From NCBI RefSeq assembly GCF_008728515.1, contig NC_044978.1:1383771-1447770 (forward strand): a stretch of 64,000 nucleotides of DNA, written 5' to 3'. Origin of the DNA: Papio anubis. Lineage: Eukaryota; Chordata; Mammalia; Primates; Cercopithecidae. The notes under the pieces were generated by a model, which saw only the letters and a list, made by a program, of their open reading frames with translations, had not been told where the DNA came from and did no database searches. Within the stretch, counting starts at the first letter, position 1. Each line of letters opens with the position of its first letter. The position numbers and the translations under genes are program-made. Below are positions 46,680-59,018 of this stretch, piece by piece.

Positions 46680-47260
46680 AGTATATATTAGCCCACTATT
46701 GCTGCCATCATACATTAACACACCACCTATTTATTATCTTATAGGTGCCATGAGTGAGAAGTCTGATACAGCATGGCTTGACTGGGTTCTCCATACAGGG
46801 GCACACAAGGTGCAAGTCAAGCTGTCAGCTGGCCTGGACTCTTCTTTGGAGCGTCTGAGGGACAACCTGCTTCCAGGCTCATTGAGATTGTTGGCAGAAT
46901 TCAGCTCCACGGTGCTAAAGGAGTGAGTGTCCTCATGATTTTGCTAGCTATTGTCTCAGCTTTTGAAGCTACCCACTTTCTGTGGCTTTTGGCCCCCTGT
47001 ATCTTAAATGCCAGTAATGACATCTCCAACCTTTTCACTTATAATCTCTGATTTTCTCTTCTACCCTCCTCTTCTGATGTTTAACGAGCTCGTGAGATTA
47101 GATCCAGCTCACCTGGATAATCTAGGTTAATCTCCCTATCCTAAAGTCAACTGAGGAGTAACATTAATTACATCTGCAAAGCCTCTTTGCCATGTAACAG
47201 AACAGGACGTAACACTAGGTGGCTGAGATCACGAGGACCAAAGCTCTGCCTACCACAAGG
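46680..47260 (-). mobile_element. MaLR-type LTR, antisense
   Basis: ATTTATTATCTTATAGGTGCC, GGCAGAATTCAGCTCC, CACCTGGATAATCTAGGTTAATC, CTCTTTGCCATGTAACAG and the end TCTGCCTACCACA follow the reversed MLT1-type LTR order. Confidence 0.6.
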
Positions 47261-47488
47261 TAGCAATACAATATGTTAAAGATAAATCAGCATGTTCGTC
47301 AAAGGATGCAAAATGTCATCCAGACAGCAGGGACAGTCCTAAGAGATCTGTTGTACCCCATGCTGATATACTTCAAAATTGCTGAAAGAGTAGGCTTTAA
47401 GTGGTCTCACCACAAACAAAAAAATAAGTATGTGTTTAGCTAGATTTATCCATTTCACAATATATATGTATTTCAAAACATCATGTTA

Positions 47489-47836
47489 GGCCAGGTGCAG
47501 TGGTTCATATCTGTAATCCCAGGGCTTTTGGGAGGCCAAGGCAGGAGGATTGCTTAACCCAGGAGTTTGAGACCAGCCTGGGAAATATAGGGAGACTTCT
47601 ATAAAAGGGCTGTACAAAAAATAAATACATAAATACATAAATAAATAAATTATCCAGACACAGTGGTGCATGCCTGGATGGCCCCAGCTACTTGGAAGGT
47701 TAAGACAGGAGAATCGCTTGAGCCCAGCAGGCAGAGGCTGCCGTGAGCTGAGATCATGCCACTGTACTCCAGCCTCAGTGACAGAGCAATACTCTGTCTC
47801 AAAATAAAAAAAAAAGAAAAGAAAAAAGAAAAAAAC
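47489..47836 (+). mobile_element. Alu, sense, AluJ-like, with expanded linker
   Basis: Starts GGCCAGGTGCAGTGGTTC, has a (AATAC)n/(AAAT)n expanded middle linker (about 47620-47650) and CTTGAGCCCAGCAGGCAG. A-rich tail with G interruptions. Confidence 0.92.
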
Positions 47837-47984
47837 ACACACTGTGTTGAATGCCATAAATAGACACAATTATTATTTGTCAATTGCAGTAAATAAAGCA
47901 CATGTATATTAAAAAAAGACAAATCAACAGTGCAACAGAAGGGACTGAGAAGGGACACAAACATAGAGGCACGGTAGGACAGTG

Positions 47985-48175
47985 AATAAGAAAAGCAAAA
48001 AGCAAGACTGACCTCGACTCAAGTGCTGCCTGGGCCACTTATTATCCATGGGACTCTGAGCAAGTTATGCAACTTCTGTGAGACAGTTTTCTCAGGTATC
48101 AATAAAGCGTAATGAGAACTATCTCACAGGACTATTGAACACCAAGCAATAAAAGCTCAAGAAATAATAAATACT
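47985..48175 (+). mobile_element. MIR, sense
   Basis: TGCCTGGGCCACTTATTATC, CTGAGCAAGTTATGCAACTTC, GTTTTCTCAGGTATC and AAGAAATAATAAATAC follow the sense MIR order. Confidence 0.7.
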
Positions 48176-48712
48176 GCATCGCTAGGTATGCCACATGGTT
48201 GCCTGACTGCTCTTCACTGGGGGCACAAAGCTATCTTTTACAGTTTTGCTTATAATATCTAGAGAACGGAAGCATGCTTTCATTTGACATGGATTATTTG
48301 GATAAATTGTCTTAGATAGCTATTTGGTTTGAAATGTATAGAAGACTCATTTTCTTACTTGTGGTTTTATTGTTTCCTAGTCTCCTAAGATCATGGTGTG
48401 GTAAAAGATCAACTATAGATAGGGGCAGCATGAAGCAGCAAATAAAAATTGACTTGGATAGATTGAGATTTCAGTCCTAGCATACAATTATTTTCCTAGT
48501 ATGTTTGAATAACTGATTTATTTTCTGAGCCTCACACCTCATATCTGTAAGACAGAAATAACCAAGCATCAGTGAGCGTAAAATCTGTTAATATATATAA
48601 AAGCAATTATAGTCTTAAAAGTGCTGTAAAACACTGTTGTGATGATGTGGATAATGGTGGTGGCAGTAGTACACTTTATCTGTGTATCAATAGTTGGGAA
48701 CTAAAGAATACA
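48176..48712. other. unassigned AT-rich DNA
   Basis: No repeat or gene recognised. Includes GTTGTGATGATGTGG near 48634. Confidence 0.45.
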
Positions 48713-49002
48713 ATTTTTTTTGCAGGGGGACGGAATTTCACTCTTGTTGCCCAGGCTGGAGCGCAATGGCTTGAGCGTGGCTCACTGCGACCTCCGCCTC
48801 CTGGGTTCGAGCGATTCTCCTGTCTCAGCCTTCTGAGTAGCTGGGATTACAGGCATGTGCCACCACTCATTTTGTATTTTTGGTAGAGACGGGGTTTCTC
48901 CATGTTGGTCAGGCTGGTCTCTAACTCCTGACCTCAGGTGATCCGCCCTCCTTGGCCTCCCAAAGCGCTGGGATTACAGGCATGAGTCACCGCACCCAGC
49001 CC
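48713..49002 (-). mobile_element. Alu, antisense
   Basis: T-run then CGGAATTTCACTCTTGTTGC, ending GGCATGAGTCACCGCACCC. A short deletion after GTGCCACCACTC removes part of the linker. Confidence 0.94.
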
Positions 49003-49014
49003 AGAATGCAATAT

Positions 49015-50610
49015 TTAATTGAAAAATTCACTGGATTTAAGAGCATACTCAAAACTGTGAAAGGAAAGATCGATGTACTTGAAAATATTGCAACAGACAC
49101 TATCCAAACTGAAGCAAAGTGAGAAAAAAAAAAGACTAAAAATAAAATACAAACTCAGTGAACAGTGGAAAAACAGCCAGCAATCTAACATACACGCAAG
49201 TAGGGCCTGAGAGAAAGCAAGAGTAGGATGGGGAGGAAGGAGGTAGGAAGATACGGAAAAGAAAATAGCTAAATATTTTACTGGTTTAATGAAAGCTATA
49301 CACTCACCAATCCAACAAATTCAGCTGACTAAAATCAGGACAAACCACAAAGAGAAGCACCACAAGCTATATCAAAATGAAACTACTGTAACCTAGTCAT
49401 GAAGAAAAAGCTTGAAAACAACTGGAGAAAAAAAACGTACTACACACAGTGGAACAAATGAGAATGACTGAAATTTATCAGAAAGGAAGCAAAAACAAGG
49501 GATTAGAATTTTACTTTAAAAATTTAAAAAACTGTCAACCTAGAACTGTAAATTCAGCAAACAGCAACACCATCATTCAAAAATAAGGATAAAACAAACT
49601 TTTTAGAAAAATAAAGCTGGGGTGATTTCTCAACAGCAGACTTTACAATAAATGCAGAAATAAATTATTTATAATAAAAGAAAATAATATCAAATAGATA
49701 CTTGGATTTACAATATACAAAAAAGATAGAACACAAGAATGCTACCTTGGGGGTAAATGTAATTTTTTTTATCATTTTAAAAAAATTATTTAAAATAAAA
49801 TTAACAGTTAAAGCAAGACAAAAGTGTAATGTGAAATTTATAACATATGCAGAAATAAAATGCATGGTAATTCTCATAAAAAGATAAGAGAAAATTGGAA
49901 ACATTCTCTTATAAGTTTCTTAATTATTATCAAAATGGGTAATATTAATTGAAGGTACATTGTGATAAAAATGGGCAGGAGACAGAAGGTACACTGTTTA
50001 ATGGTCTTATATGCAAAGTGGTAAAATATTACTTGAAAGTATATTATGATGAGTTAAAGATTGTAAACCCAAAAACAACATTTATAAAATAAAATAAAGA
50101 GCTGTAGCTAATAAGGTCATAGTGTACAAACATTAAATAATATTCAGTCAACATGAAAAAAGGTGGACACCCAAAAGAAATAAGAAAAATATGGAACAAA
50201 TAGGAAATGAATAGCAAGATGGTAGATTTAAACCCTACTATGCCCATAATTACATTAAAGGTGAATATTCTAAATACTAAATTTGAAAACATAGATTTTT
50301 TTTTTCATAGACACAACATTCCATCTAAAAGAAATTCACTTTAAAAGTAAGAGGAAGAACAAAAATGTACTACATAAGTTCTAATAATAAGATATCTAAT
50401 TAAATCAGGAAAAGGAGGGATGTCAGGGTACAGAAAGCCATTTTATAATCGTAAAAGTGTTAATGCATCAAGAGGACACAAGAATCCTAAATGGAAGCAT
50501 CACATAACAGCTTCGAAATATATAAAACATTTGATAGAAATGAAAATAAAAAGACAAATCCAGAATTATAGCAACAGAGGGCAGAGAAGGCAGAAAAAAA
50601 ACAGTTAAGA
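49015..50610 (+). mobile_element. old L1 (L1M type), sense, ORF1 end to ORF2 start
   Basis: CTGTCAACCTAGAACTGTAAATTC, TTCTCAACAGCAGACTTTAC, TTTATAACATATGCAG, AGTGGTAAAATATTACTTG, AATAGCAAGATGGTAGATTTAAACC and ATAATTACATTAAAGGTGAA follow an L1M consensus from the ORF1 region into the start of ORF2. Heavily mutated, no functional frame. Confidence 0.78.
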
Positions 50611-51749
50611 AGAATTAATGTATTTCTTTTATGCTTTCCAACTCCCTTCTGGCATAAGTTTTCAAGATTTTGTAGTTCCATTGATGTACATGGTATCTCT
50701 TCCCAGAGCAGATCTTCAAGCCAAGAACAACTTAGGCAGAGGTGATTCTGGCGACAAAGAACTTTCATGAGATTGGCGGGCTAGATTTCTTAACTTTATC
50801 TCGGTTTGCCATGCTAAATCTTAGGGTCCCTTTCCTTTATAATCAGTTGCTCAGCCATTGCCAAACTAAATCAATGGAATTATGCATTTAACAGGTACCG
50901 AAACTACACAATCAATGTAATTAGTTTTGATGTTTTCTCCTTTGTGTAGCTGATTTTCAGATATACAAGATATCTTTTAAGATCACCACAGTGGCTTTCT
51001 AATTTTCCACCTGCATCTTGAGTGGAGATTTTAAATCCTAAAGCTTATCTTTTGGTTTTCCTTTCTATATGTTTTCCAGCACAGCCAAAAGCAAGCCTTC
51101 TACCACATCATGCAGTAGAAAGCAAAGAGAAATTAGACGACGTCTTCTCTGCTCCATTGCTCCTTTGCCATTGCTTCTCTGTGGACAGCTGCATCCCTCT
51201 GCTAATTCAGGTACTCCTGGATAGACCCTCACAATTCCGGCCTCATGGAACTTCAGTAATTCTATTTCCACATGCTGTCACTGCAGCTCTGAGTAGCTCA
51301 ACATCCCGTGTCTTTCCTCAACCCTGCTTCACTTCTGTAAGTAGTCCCTTTATCACATTCTCTTTAATAAACTATTTGAGTGACTCCAGTCTCCTGTTGT
51401 AGCCATGACTGACAATCAGTTGGCATCAGGAGTTGGTATTCTCCAGATGGAATCTGCATCTGAGTCACTCATATATTAAATAAGTATATAAATAACTTCT
51501 TTGTTGAGGAAGTCAGCACTGACAATTTGTGGCATGCAGTGACATCTTTACTAGTCAAATTATTGGCGGAAACAAGGAATGGGATGCAGATAGAGGGCGA
51601 GTGTTTGATGATGAAGGGGCTGTTGAATTTGGTAACTGGCCAGGCCAACCAAGGTGATTTAACAGCAGAATCTAGATAGGATGCTTTTGGAAAGATCCTC
51701 CTTATGGTGTAGAGCAGAGTAGAGAATTACAAGATATAAAATGTGAAAG
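50611..51749. other. mostly unassigned; possible LTR end at ~51340-51410
   Basis: CTCTTTAATAAACTATTTGAG followed by GTTGTAGCCATGACTGAC looks like an LTR R/U5 end with a polyadenylation signal, sense. The rest is unassigned; a 126-codon plus frame (51022-51402) shows no homology. Confidence 0.35.
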
Positions 51750-52048
51750 GGCCGGGCGCGGTGGCTCACACCTGTAATCCCAGTACTATGGGAGGCCGAG
51801 GCGGGCGGATCACGAGGTCAGGAGATTGAGACCATCCTGGCCATCATGGTGTAACCTCATCTCTACTAAAAAGACAAAAATTAGCTGGGCATGGTGGTGT
51901 GTGCCTGTAATCCCAGCTACTTGGGAGGCTGACGCAAGAGAATCTCCTGAACCTGGGAGGCGGAGGTTGCAGTGAGCTAAGATTAGGCCACTGCACTCCA
52001 GCCTGGGCAACAGAGCGAGACTCTGTCTCAAAAACAAAACAAAAAAAA
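51750..52048 (+). mobile_element. Alu, sense (AluY/Sc-like)
   Basis: Starts GGCCGGGCGCGGTGGCTC, has GATCACGAGGTCAGGAGATTG, and ends in AAAACAAAACAAAAAA. AAAATGTGAAAGG on both sides is a clean target duplication. Confidence 0.96.
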
Positions 52049-53000
52049 TGTGAAAGGCTTTAATATTTTTGCCATGTTGTTAACTGAAACAATTCAATAG
52101 ACTTTTTCACAGCATCAGCAAAAACTAATATATGTATATAGTCAATGGCCCTTTGATATTTAGCTACACATTAGACAAAAAGGATAAGAATATATTTACA
52201 AGAACTTGTGAAAACAATACATTTTTTCTCACAGTCTATGTGACCTTTTATCTTTATCACATTTTCCACATGAAAATAGTCTTTAATCCAAATTTTACTG
52301 GTGGAAAATCATATTTATATAATTTTGCATTGTCGTTTTGCCTCATAGATGTAAAAGGAATGAATAAAAAATCATTTTAGGTATCTTTTAATACCAAATA
52401 ATTACGAACTATAATTCTTTTCACCATAGAATTGGTACGGTAACTCCCAAGTTAGAAGTTAGAGATATTGTTTCTAGGACTAACCAAACTTGCTTATTTG
52501 TTAAGACATTTTCCTCAAACTGGATAAATTCAAATGTGTGTGTGGGGGGGGGTTTCAATTTCCACAAATATGACTGACTAGGTATCTTGCATTTCTTCTG
52601 ATTTTTATTCATATAACACATCAAAATGCTAAGTTGGGACACACAAATGGGCTTGCATAACATGTAAAGCATGGATGAGCCTGCATGAAGGTTAAGGAAG
52701 TCCATGTGGGCAGGACCTAGGCAGGGCCACAGCATGAGGAGGAAAGCTAGCATTGAAGCCACCAGACTCCCTGGGACCACACCCAGTGTCCTGTGGCCTA
52801 GAGTTCAGACCTGAGACCATCTGCACAAAGCCAGACCCCTGAGAATGGAAAACAATCTACCTAACTCCTGTCTCCATTTTCATAAAGATGGAGAAAATGT
52901 AAAAACTTCCCCCCTGCTGATGTGGTACCCACTGGGCTGCCATGGTTGGGAACCTCAGTCCATACTGTTTATGTGGACCTCAATACACAAGCCAAAATTG
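52049..53000. other. unassigned non-coding DNA
   Basis: AT-rich first half, then a G/C-richer part with a G9-type run (TGTGGGGGGGG at about 52540). A 119-codon minus frame (52421-52780) has no homology that I see. Confidence 0.45.
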
Positions 53001-53620
53001 TAGTATAAAGAGGAGCTGCGTCTACAGTGCCCAAAGGGACCAAGAAGAAACAAGAGCAAATCCTGCGAAGGAACATTCCGACTGACAGCTAGCTGAACTA
53101 CAAAAACAATGAGCAAAGCAAGAACACAGTGGGACGCCCTCAATGTATTCAGAGAAAATAATGGGCAATGAAGAATAGTTTATACAGCTAAAGTATCTTT
53201 CAAGAATGAGGACAAAATAAAGACAAATGAGCAGATTTTGAAAGCGTTTACTTCTAAATAACCCTCAATAAAAGTTTCTAAAGGTTGGGCTTCAAAAACA
53301 AAGAATAGGGTCCCATAAGGAAGGTCTGAAATGTATCAAGGAAGGGAGATAAGGAACACAGAGTGGATCTAACTGACTCTTGCTTTTGTTCAATATTAAA
53401 CAATGTCTAATTTGTGAGTTATAAAAGCAAGGCAGAAATTTTAAAACTACAACAATTGCAAATGTGATTTGAAAGGAATGATAAGAAATAAATCATTCTA
53501 AGGTCCTTGAATCTGAGGGTGAAGAAAGTAAAGACACTGATCAACTTTAGGACTTACGTTTTATACACACATTCAAATTTTAAGAGTGACTATTACAATA
53601 GTATAACAAAGGACATAGCT
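53001..53620 (+). mobile_element. possible L1M/HAL1 ORF1-tail region, sense
   Basis: TAGTTTATACAGCTAAAGTATC, TTTCAAGAATGAGGACAAAATAAAG and GAACACAGAGTGGATCTAAC resemble the ORF1-end region of old L1/HAL1 elements. Ends uncertain. Confidence 0.45.
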
Positions 53621-53794
53621 TCCAAACAGTAATGGAGACGTAAATTAAATACTCTCTTCAAAAGGAGCCATGAGGAAGGGGAACCAGGGGACAAGAAATA
53701 CAGGAAAAGCAAGACACACAGAAGGTTCAGTGATCTCATAACCAAGACTCATATATATAGTGCTCTGAATATACAGTGCTCTGAATTTTTCAGA

Positions 53795-53900
53795 CAATGT
53801 TTGAGATGTGTTAAATAAACCAATTCATTTAATGCTCACAATGAACTTGTGAGGTGGGTACTATGTCCAGTTTTCTAGAGAATTTGTCTTACTGGATTGG
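53795..53900 (-). mobile_element. MIR fragment, antisense
   Basis: CAATTCATTTAATGCTCAC, TGAACTTGTGAGGTGGGTACTA and GTCCAGTTTTCTAGAG match the reversed MIR. Confidence 0.65.
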
Positions 53901-53949
53901 AAAATAAAAACCTGTCCACTTAGAAGAGACTTCCCTAAAAGAACATGAG

Positions 53950-54535
53950 ATCTATGTTGTTGATTCATTTGCCCATGTCTGTGATTTGATGGACATTTGG
54001 ATTGTCTCTCATTTGGGGCTATGATGAATCAAGCTGCTGTGACCATTTCTAGGCAAGTATTTTTGTGAACCCGTGTTTCAATTCTTTGGGACAAATATCG
54101 AAGCCTGAGAAACCGTCAAACAATTCTCCTAAGTGGTTGCACTGTTTTATAAACCTGGTCAGCAGCATATGAGAAGTTTTGCTGTCCCATATTTTTGCCA
54201 AATTTTATTACTATTGGGGTTTAAATTGTAATTATTTTAGTGTGTGAATGGATAAATTGCTGTGATTTTAATTTTCATTTTCCTGATAACTGATGATGTT
54301 TAATCTGCTTGTGGGTCATACATCTTCTATGGTAAAATGTATCTCAATCTTTTCCATATTTGTAATTTTTCTTTATATTGTTATTATTTAATTGCAAAAG
54401 TTATTTATACTTTTTGGATACAAGTTTTTTGTCAGACATATGTTTTACAAATAGTATCTCCCATTGGTGGTTTGAATTTTCTTATGAATATGAACTTTAA
54501 ATATTTATATAAGAACATCAAGACTATGTCATATT
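53950..54535 (-). mobile_element. antisense L1 3' region
   Basis: TGATGGACATTTGGATTGTC, GGTTGCACTGTTTTATAAACC, TTTCATTTTCCTGATAACTG and ATTGCAAAAGTTATTTATAC follow reversed L1 3'-end order, strongly diverged. Confidence 0.7.
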
Positions 54536-54537
54536 TA

Positions 54538-54823
54538 GGCCACAGGTGGCGGCTCATGCCTGTAATCCCAGCACTTTGGGAGGCCGAGGCGGGCAGATCA
54601 CGAGGTCAGGAGATCGAGACCATCCTGGCCAAAATGCTGAAACCCCATCTCTACTAAAGTACAAAAATTAGCCTGGCATGGTGGTGGCGCCTGTAGTCCC
54701 AGATACTCGGGAGGCTGAGGCAGGAGAACGGCAGGAACCTGGGAGGCGGAGCTTGCAGTGAGCCAAGATGGCGCCACCACACTCCAGCCTGGGCAACAGA
54801 GCGAGACTCCATCTCAAAAAAAG
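54538..54823 (+). mobile_element. AluY-type, sense
   Basis: GATCACGAGGTCAGGAGATCG, GCGGAGCTTGCAGTGAGCC and GATGGCGCCACCACACTCC are AluY-like. The flanks share ATGTCATATTTAG, the target duplication. Confidence 0.95.
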
Positions 54824-55115
54824 AATATGTCATATTTAGAGATAAATTTAAGAAAATAGGTGGAAAATGTCCATACTGAAAACTACAAACATTGCTGAGA
54901 AAATTAAATGTCTACATAAATGGTGAGGTATACCTTTGTGATTGGGTTGGAAAACTCATTATTTTTAAATATTAATTGTCCACAAATTAATGTAATAGAT
55001 TCAATGCAATTCCAATCAAAATATCAGCAGGATTTTTGTATGGAATTTGGCAAGGTGATTCTAATATTTAAATAGAAACACAAACAATGATAGAATAACT
55101 AGAATCTTATTTTTT
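54824..55115 (+). mobile_element. sense L1 ORF2 fragment
   Basis: GAGATAAATTTAAGAAAATAG, ACTGAAAACTACAAACATTGC, AATAGATTCAATGCAATTCC and ATCAAAATATCAGCAGG match the ORF2 region in sense, opposite to the L1 piece at 53950-54535. Confidence 0.78.
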
Positions 55116-55406
55116 TAAGTAACAGATTTCCATCTTTATTAATTTTACTTATAAAAATTCCATTCAGTGTATTAACTATATTCTTTGAACAATATTCTTT
55201 GATTAAATTAATTAAAAACTATTTTACGGAAGCTCTATGGAGGTACACGTTCTTTAACAGATAGAGCAAAAGGGCATAAAAGTTCAAGCAGCCAATAACT
55301 GGAAATTGAGTAACTTATGGATGCTTTTGTTGAAGCTAATGTACAGTAAATTACATCTTTGTGTAAATGTAAAATTATTTTTATGAATATATTATACTAT
55401 TTTGTC
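55116..55406. other. unassigned AT-rich DNA
   Basis: No clear repeat; possibly continuing old L1. Confidence 0.4.
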
Positions 55407-55706
55407 TTTTTTTTTTTTTAATGAGATGGAGTTTTGCTTTTGTTGCCCAGGCTGAAGTGCAATGTTGCAGTCTAGGCTCACTGCAACCTCAACCTCCTGG
55501 GTTCAAGCGATTCTCCTGCCTCAGCCTCCCACGTAGCCAGGATTACAGGTGCCTGCCACGACTTTTGTATTTTTTAGTAGAGATGGGGGGCTCACCATGT
55601 TGGTCAGGCTGGTCTCAAACTCCTGATCTCAAGTGATCTCAAGTGACCCACCCACCTCAGCCTGCCAAAGTGCCGGGATTACAGGTGTGAGTCAACGCAC
55701 CTGGCC
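55407..55706 (-). mobile_element. Alu, antisense
   Basis: T-run then GATGGAGTTTTGCTTTTG, ending GTGTGAGTCAACGCACCTGG. It contains a small tandem duplication (ATCTCAAGTG twice at about 55626-55645). Confidence 0.95.
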
Positions 55707-56804
55707 TATTTTTTCGTTTTTAACTTTAACTTTTATTTAATATTTTTATTGAAACAATGTGATTTAATTATCAATTATTTATATAGCTATATGAAACCAA
55801 ATCAGATGTGGCCCCACAGCTCCTCTTCATGCTGCTGCTGGTCGCCATGTACAATTCAAGGAGGAGGGAAAAGAGATTAGAGACAATGAGTGCTTCTCCT
55901 TTTGCTCAATATCATTGATCAAATAATTTGTCTACGCCCATATAACAGGCCTGAGAATATGGTGTAGTTTTATTAGCGGTAACTTTCCAGAATCAATAAC
56001 TTTGCTAATGAATATAAAAGCCTGGGTGCCTTGCAGCCCAAATTCATGCAATCGGATGGCTTGTTGTAATCAAGCACTGGCATTAGCGTTCTGTTAGGAT
56101 GAAATAAGTGCTCCGTAATTTAGTCCTCAAGTGCTGCTGGCATTTCAACTCTTTGTTGGCATATAAAGCATACATTTCTCCTGTAGTAGTAAAAAGTAAT
56201 TTATTGGCTTAAAAAAAAAAAAACTTTATCACCTGTGATGAACAGACTATTGGCCTCAAGCCTTTCTATTCAAACACTACTGGGCAGAAGCTGGCTTACT
56301 CAAATCTTAGCAAATTGAAATTCAATCCAGATCAGTAAGGTTTTTTTTTTAATTCAGTTTGGTTCTGGAATGGAAATAATCATCACATTTTATAATAAGT
56401 ATGTCTAATTTCAATTTTCATACTCTGCATTTATTCTGTATAATCAAGCATAACTGCTGTCCTTCTTCCTTTGCGCTGACAAATTCATAGGATAGATGCG
56501 TGCCTAGCAGGTAACTGTTTGGGAGGTAGTAGGGAAAGACTTCTTAGACATAATAATGAAAATTTGATAAATGTCAACCTAGAACTTATCTGTGTCCCTA
56601 GGAATTTAAAACAATTCTATTTTCTCATCGTCTACATAGGTAACAAAAATGTATGCATAATAGTGCATTATTTTATTTAAATAGCAACTAGTTTGTCTCT
56701 ATGAAATGCTTCCAACAGAGAAAAATATAAAGGACTATAAATTAGATGAAGTAGTTCTTACCTAAAATATTCTATGATGGGCTGTCAGAATTGAAGTAGT
56801 TAGA
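55707..56804. other. unassigned; candidate conserved element at 55860-56200
   Basis: 55880-56190 is non-repetitive with CpGs (GTCTACGCCC, TTAGCGGTAAC, TTAGCGTTCTG, TCCGTAATTTAG) and several TAAT words, which is unusual for decayed neutral DNA. This suggests selection but does not prove it. The rest is AT-rich and unassigned. Confidence 0.4.
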
Positions 56805-57700
56805 TACATTGTGTCAGTTAGCTTTTGCTGTGTAACAAACCACTTTACCTTACTGGTTTAACATGACGACCATTTATTAGCTCATTCTATGAAAGCAATT
56901 TCAGCTGCACTCTGCTTGGATGTTCTCGTCTGGGCTAGACTCACGTGAGCATCTGTGATAACCTTGGTCAGCTCGTGGATCATCAAAGACCACCTGCCAC
57001 TCAGATCACTGGTAGTTAAACCAAGGTTGGCTCAGGGTTGGGTAGAGTGGCTCACACTTGTAACCCCAGCACTTTGGGAGGCCAAGGAGGGCGGATCACC
57101 TGATGTTAGGAGTTTGAGACCAGCCTGACCAACATGGTGAAACCTTGTCTCTACTAAAAATACAAAAATTAGCTGGGCATAGTGGCGGGCACCTGTAATC
57201 CCAGCTACTCAGGAGAGCAAGACAGAAGAATTGCTTGAACCCGGGAGGCAGAGGTTGCAGTGAGCCAAGATCTCACCACTGCACTCCAGTCTGGGCAAAA
57301 ACCAAGACTTCATCTGAAAATAAAAACAAAAACCAAACAAAACAAAACTACGCTGGGCTCAGTTGTTGGGGGCAGTCATCTCATCTTCCAGAGGGCTGGT
57401 CGGAGCATATTTGCATAGTGGTCTCAGGTCTCTAAGTGTATCAATAAACAGCCTCAGTGCATGGTGCTTCTCAAGTTGCTGCATGTCTCATATTTGCTAA
57501 TGCCTCATTTGTCAAAGCAATCTGGTTTCCAATCCCAGTGTCTGTAAGAGGATACCACCAAAGTGAATGGAGACAGAGAGTGAGAGCAAACTGGAGTCAC
57601 TGCTGCCATCAGCCTGCCTCTGCCTGCACTGTCGCACGAGCTGTTCTTTCAGCACTCCCTCCTGGATATCCGTAGATGCACCACTTCCTCATTTCTAGAG
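56805..57700 (-). mobile_element. MaLR/MLT1-like LTR, antisense, split by an Alu
   Basis: GTCAGTTAGCTTTTGCTGTG then AACAAACCACTTTACC, CCATTTATTAGCTCATTC and, after the Alu, GGGCTCAGTTGTTGGGGGC match the reversed ancient LTR order. Strongly diverged. Confidence 0.5.
57036..57347 (+). mobile_element. Alu, sense
   Basis: Starts GGTTGGGTAGAGTGGCTC and ends in an AAAAC-rich tail. GGCTCAG occurs on both flanks. Confidence 0.94.
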
Positions 57701-58404
57701 TTGGGTGGTATTTGTGAATATCTCAGCAGCCTTTGCCTAATTCCTGATAACAAAATAAAAAGTTACCTTTATGAAAATATTTTAATTACCTTGCTATAAT
57801 TTAGAAGTTCCAAAATGTTTCTAATATATTAATTTTGAATTTTCCGTTTATTCTCTAGCTATTTTTCTAATTCTGGATTTATGTGACCATAACAAGATTT
57901 CCTACTTATTTTAGATATATTTGCAACATTCTAAAATTATTTCAAGTTTTTACTCTATTTAAAATTGCGATCCCAAACAATGTAGTTCCTCTGCTCCTTA
58001 CCTTTTACTATTTTCTTCTCATGACACTCATCCTCCTTTAAATTCTCTGTAAACTATTGTGTTTATTGTCTGGTTTCCTCACATTGGGATGTATGTTATT
58101 TATACAGCCCGAAGCCTGAAATGCGGCCATTATTTGGTATGTGCTCACTGGATGCTTCTAGAGATGAATTAAATTGAGCTCTGCCAGAACACCATATACA
58201 AACCAGATGTACTCAAAATTCATTCTTAAATTTAACTTAGATTGGATAGAGTCAGGCGTTGTAACTCAGAAGCTTATGAAGACAGTTGACTTCCTCTAGA
58301 GAAGTCTTGATAACTATTCTTTCCCCAAATAAACACACAAATTATAAGAGTGATAAGGAAAGAGAAATCCAGGGTAAGAAACATGTATATATTCAGACAT
58401 ACAT
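57701..58404. other. mostly unassigned; weak sense L2 end at ~58000-58175
   Basis: GTTTATTGTCTGGTTTCCTC, TATGTGCTCACTGGATGC and AGATGAATTAAA resemble the L2 3' end. The rest is AT-rich and unassigned. Confidence 0.4.
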
Positions 58405-58985
58405 GTACATGATGTTTAGCTTTATGTGTCCACTTGACTGGGCTAAAGGATGCCTAGATAACCGGTAAATCATAATTTTTGTGTGTGTCTGTGAGTGTGT
58501 TCCCAGAAAAGATGAGCTTTTGACTTGGTAGACCGAGTAGAGAAAATCACCATCACTAAGCAGCTGGGCGCATCCCATCCAGTCCACTGAGGGCCCAAAT
58601 AGAGCAAAAAGACAGAGAAAGGGAGAATTTTCTCTCTGTTTGAGCTGGGACATCCCTCTTCTTCTGCCCTAGAGCACTGGTGCTCCTGATTTTCTTTTTT
58701 CTGTTTTAGAGCTAGGGTCTCTCTATGTTGCTCAGGCTGGTCTCAAACTCCTGGCTCAAGTGATCCTCCCACTTCAGCCCCCCAAACAGGTGGGATTACA
58801 GACACCAACACCACACCCAGCTAGTGTGGTCGTCCTAATTTGTGGGCCTTTGGACTCAGACCAAATTATATCACCGGCTTTCCTAGTTCTTCTGCAGATC
58901 ATGGGACCTCTCAGTCTTTAGAATTATGGGAGCCAAGTCCCATAATAATCCTATAATAAATCTCTCTCTCCCTGTCATTCTTATG
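58405..58985 (+). mobile_element. old ERV-type LTR, sense, split by an Alu monomer
   Basis: TTTAGCTTTATGTGTCCAC and TTGACTGGGCTAAAGGATGCC open it. GTTTGAGCTGGGACATCCCTC follows, then after the monomer GACCAAATTATATCACCGGC, GATCATGGGACCTCTCAGTC and ATAATAAATCTCTC at the end. The order fits an ancient mammalian LTR family that I recognise but cannot name safely. Confidence 0.6.
58691..58826 (-). mobile_element. Alu monomer (FLAM/FRAM-like), antisense
   Basis: About 135 bp: GGGTCTCTCTATGTTGCTCAG, CAAGTGATCCTCCCACTTCAG, GGGATTACAGACACC and CACCCAGCTAGTG. Single monomer, an old fossil. Confidence 0.85.
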
Positions 58986-58987
58986 TG

Positions 58988-59010
58988 TGCTCTCTCTCTC
59001 TCTCTGTATA
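58988..59010. repeat. (CT)n microsatellite
   Basis: TGCTCTCTCTCTCTCTCTG, followed by TATATATAC. Confidence 0.88.
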
Positions 59011-59018
59011 TATACATG

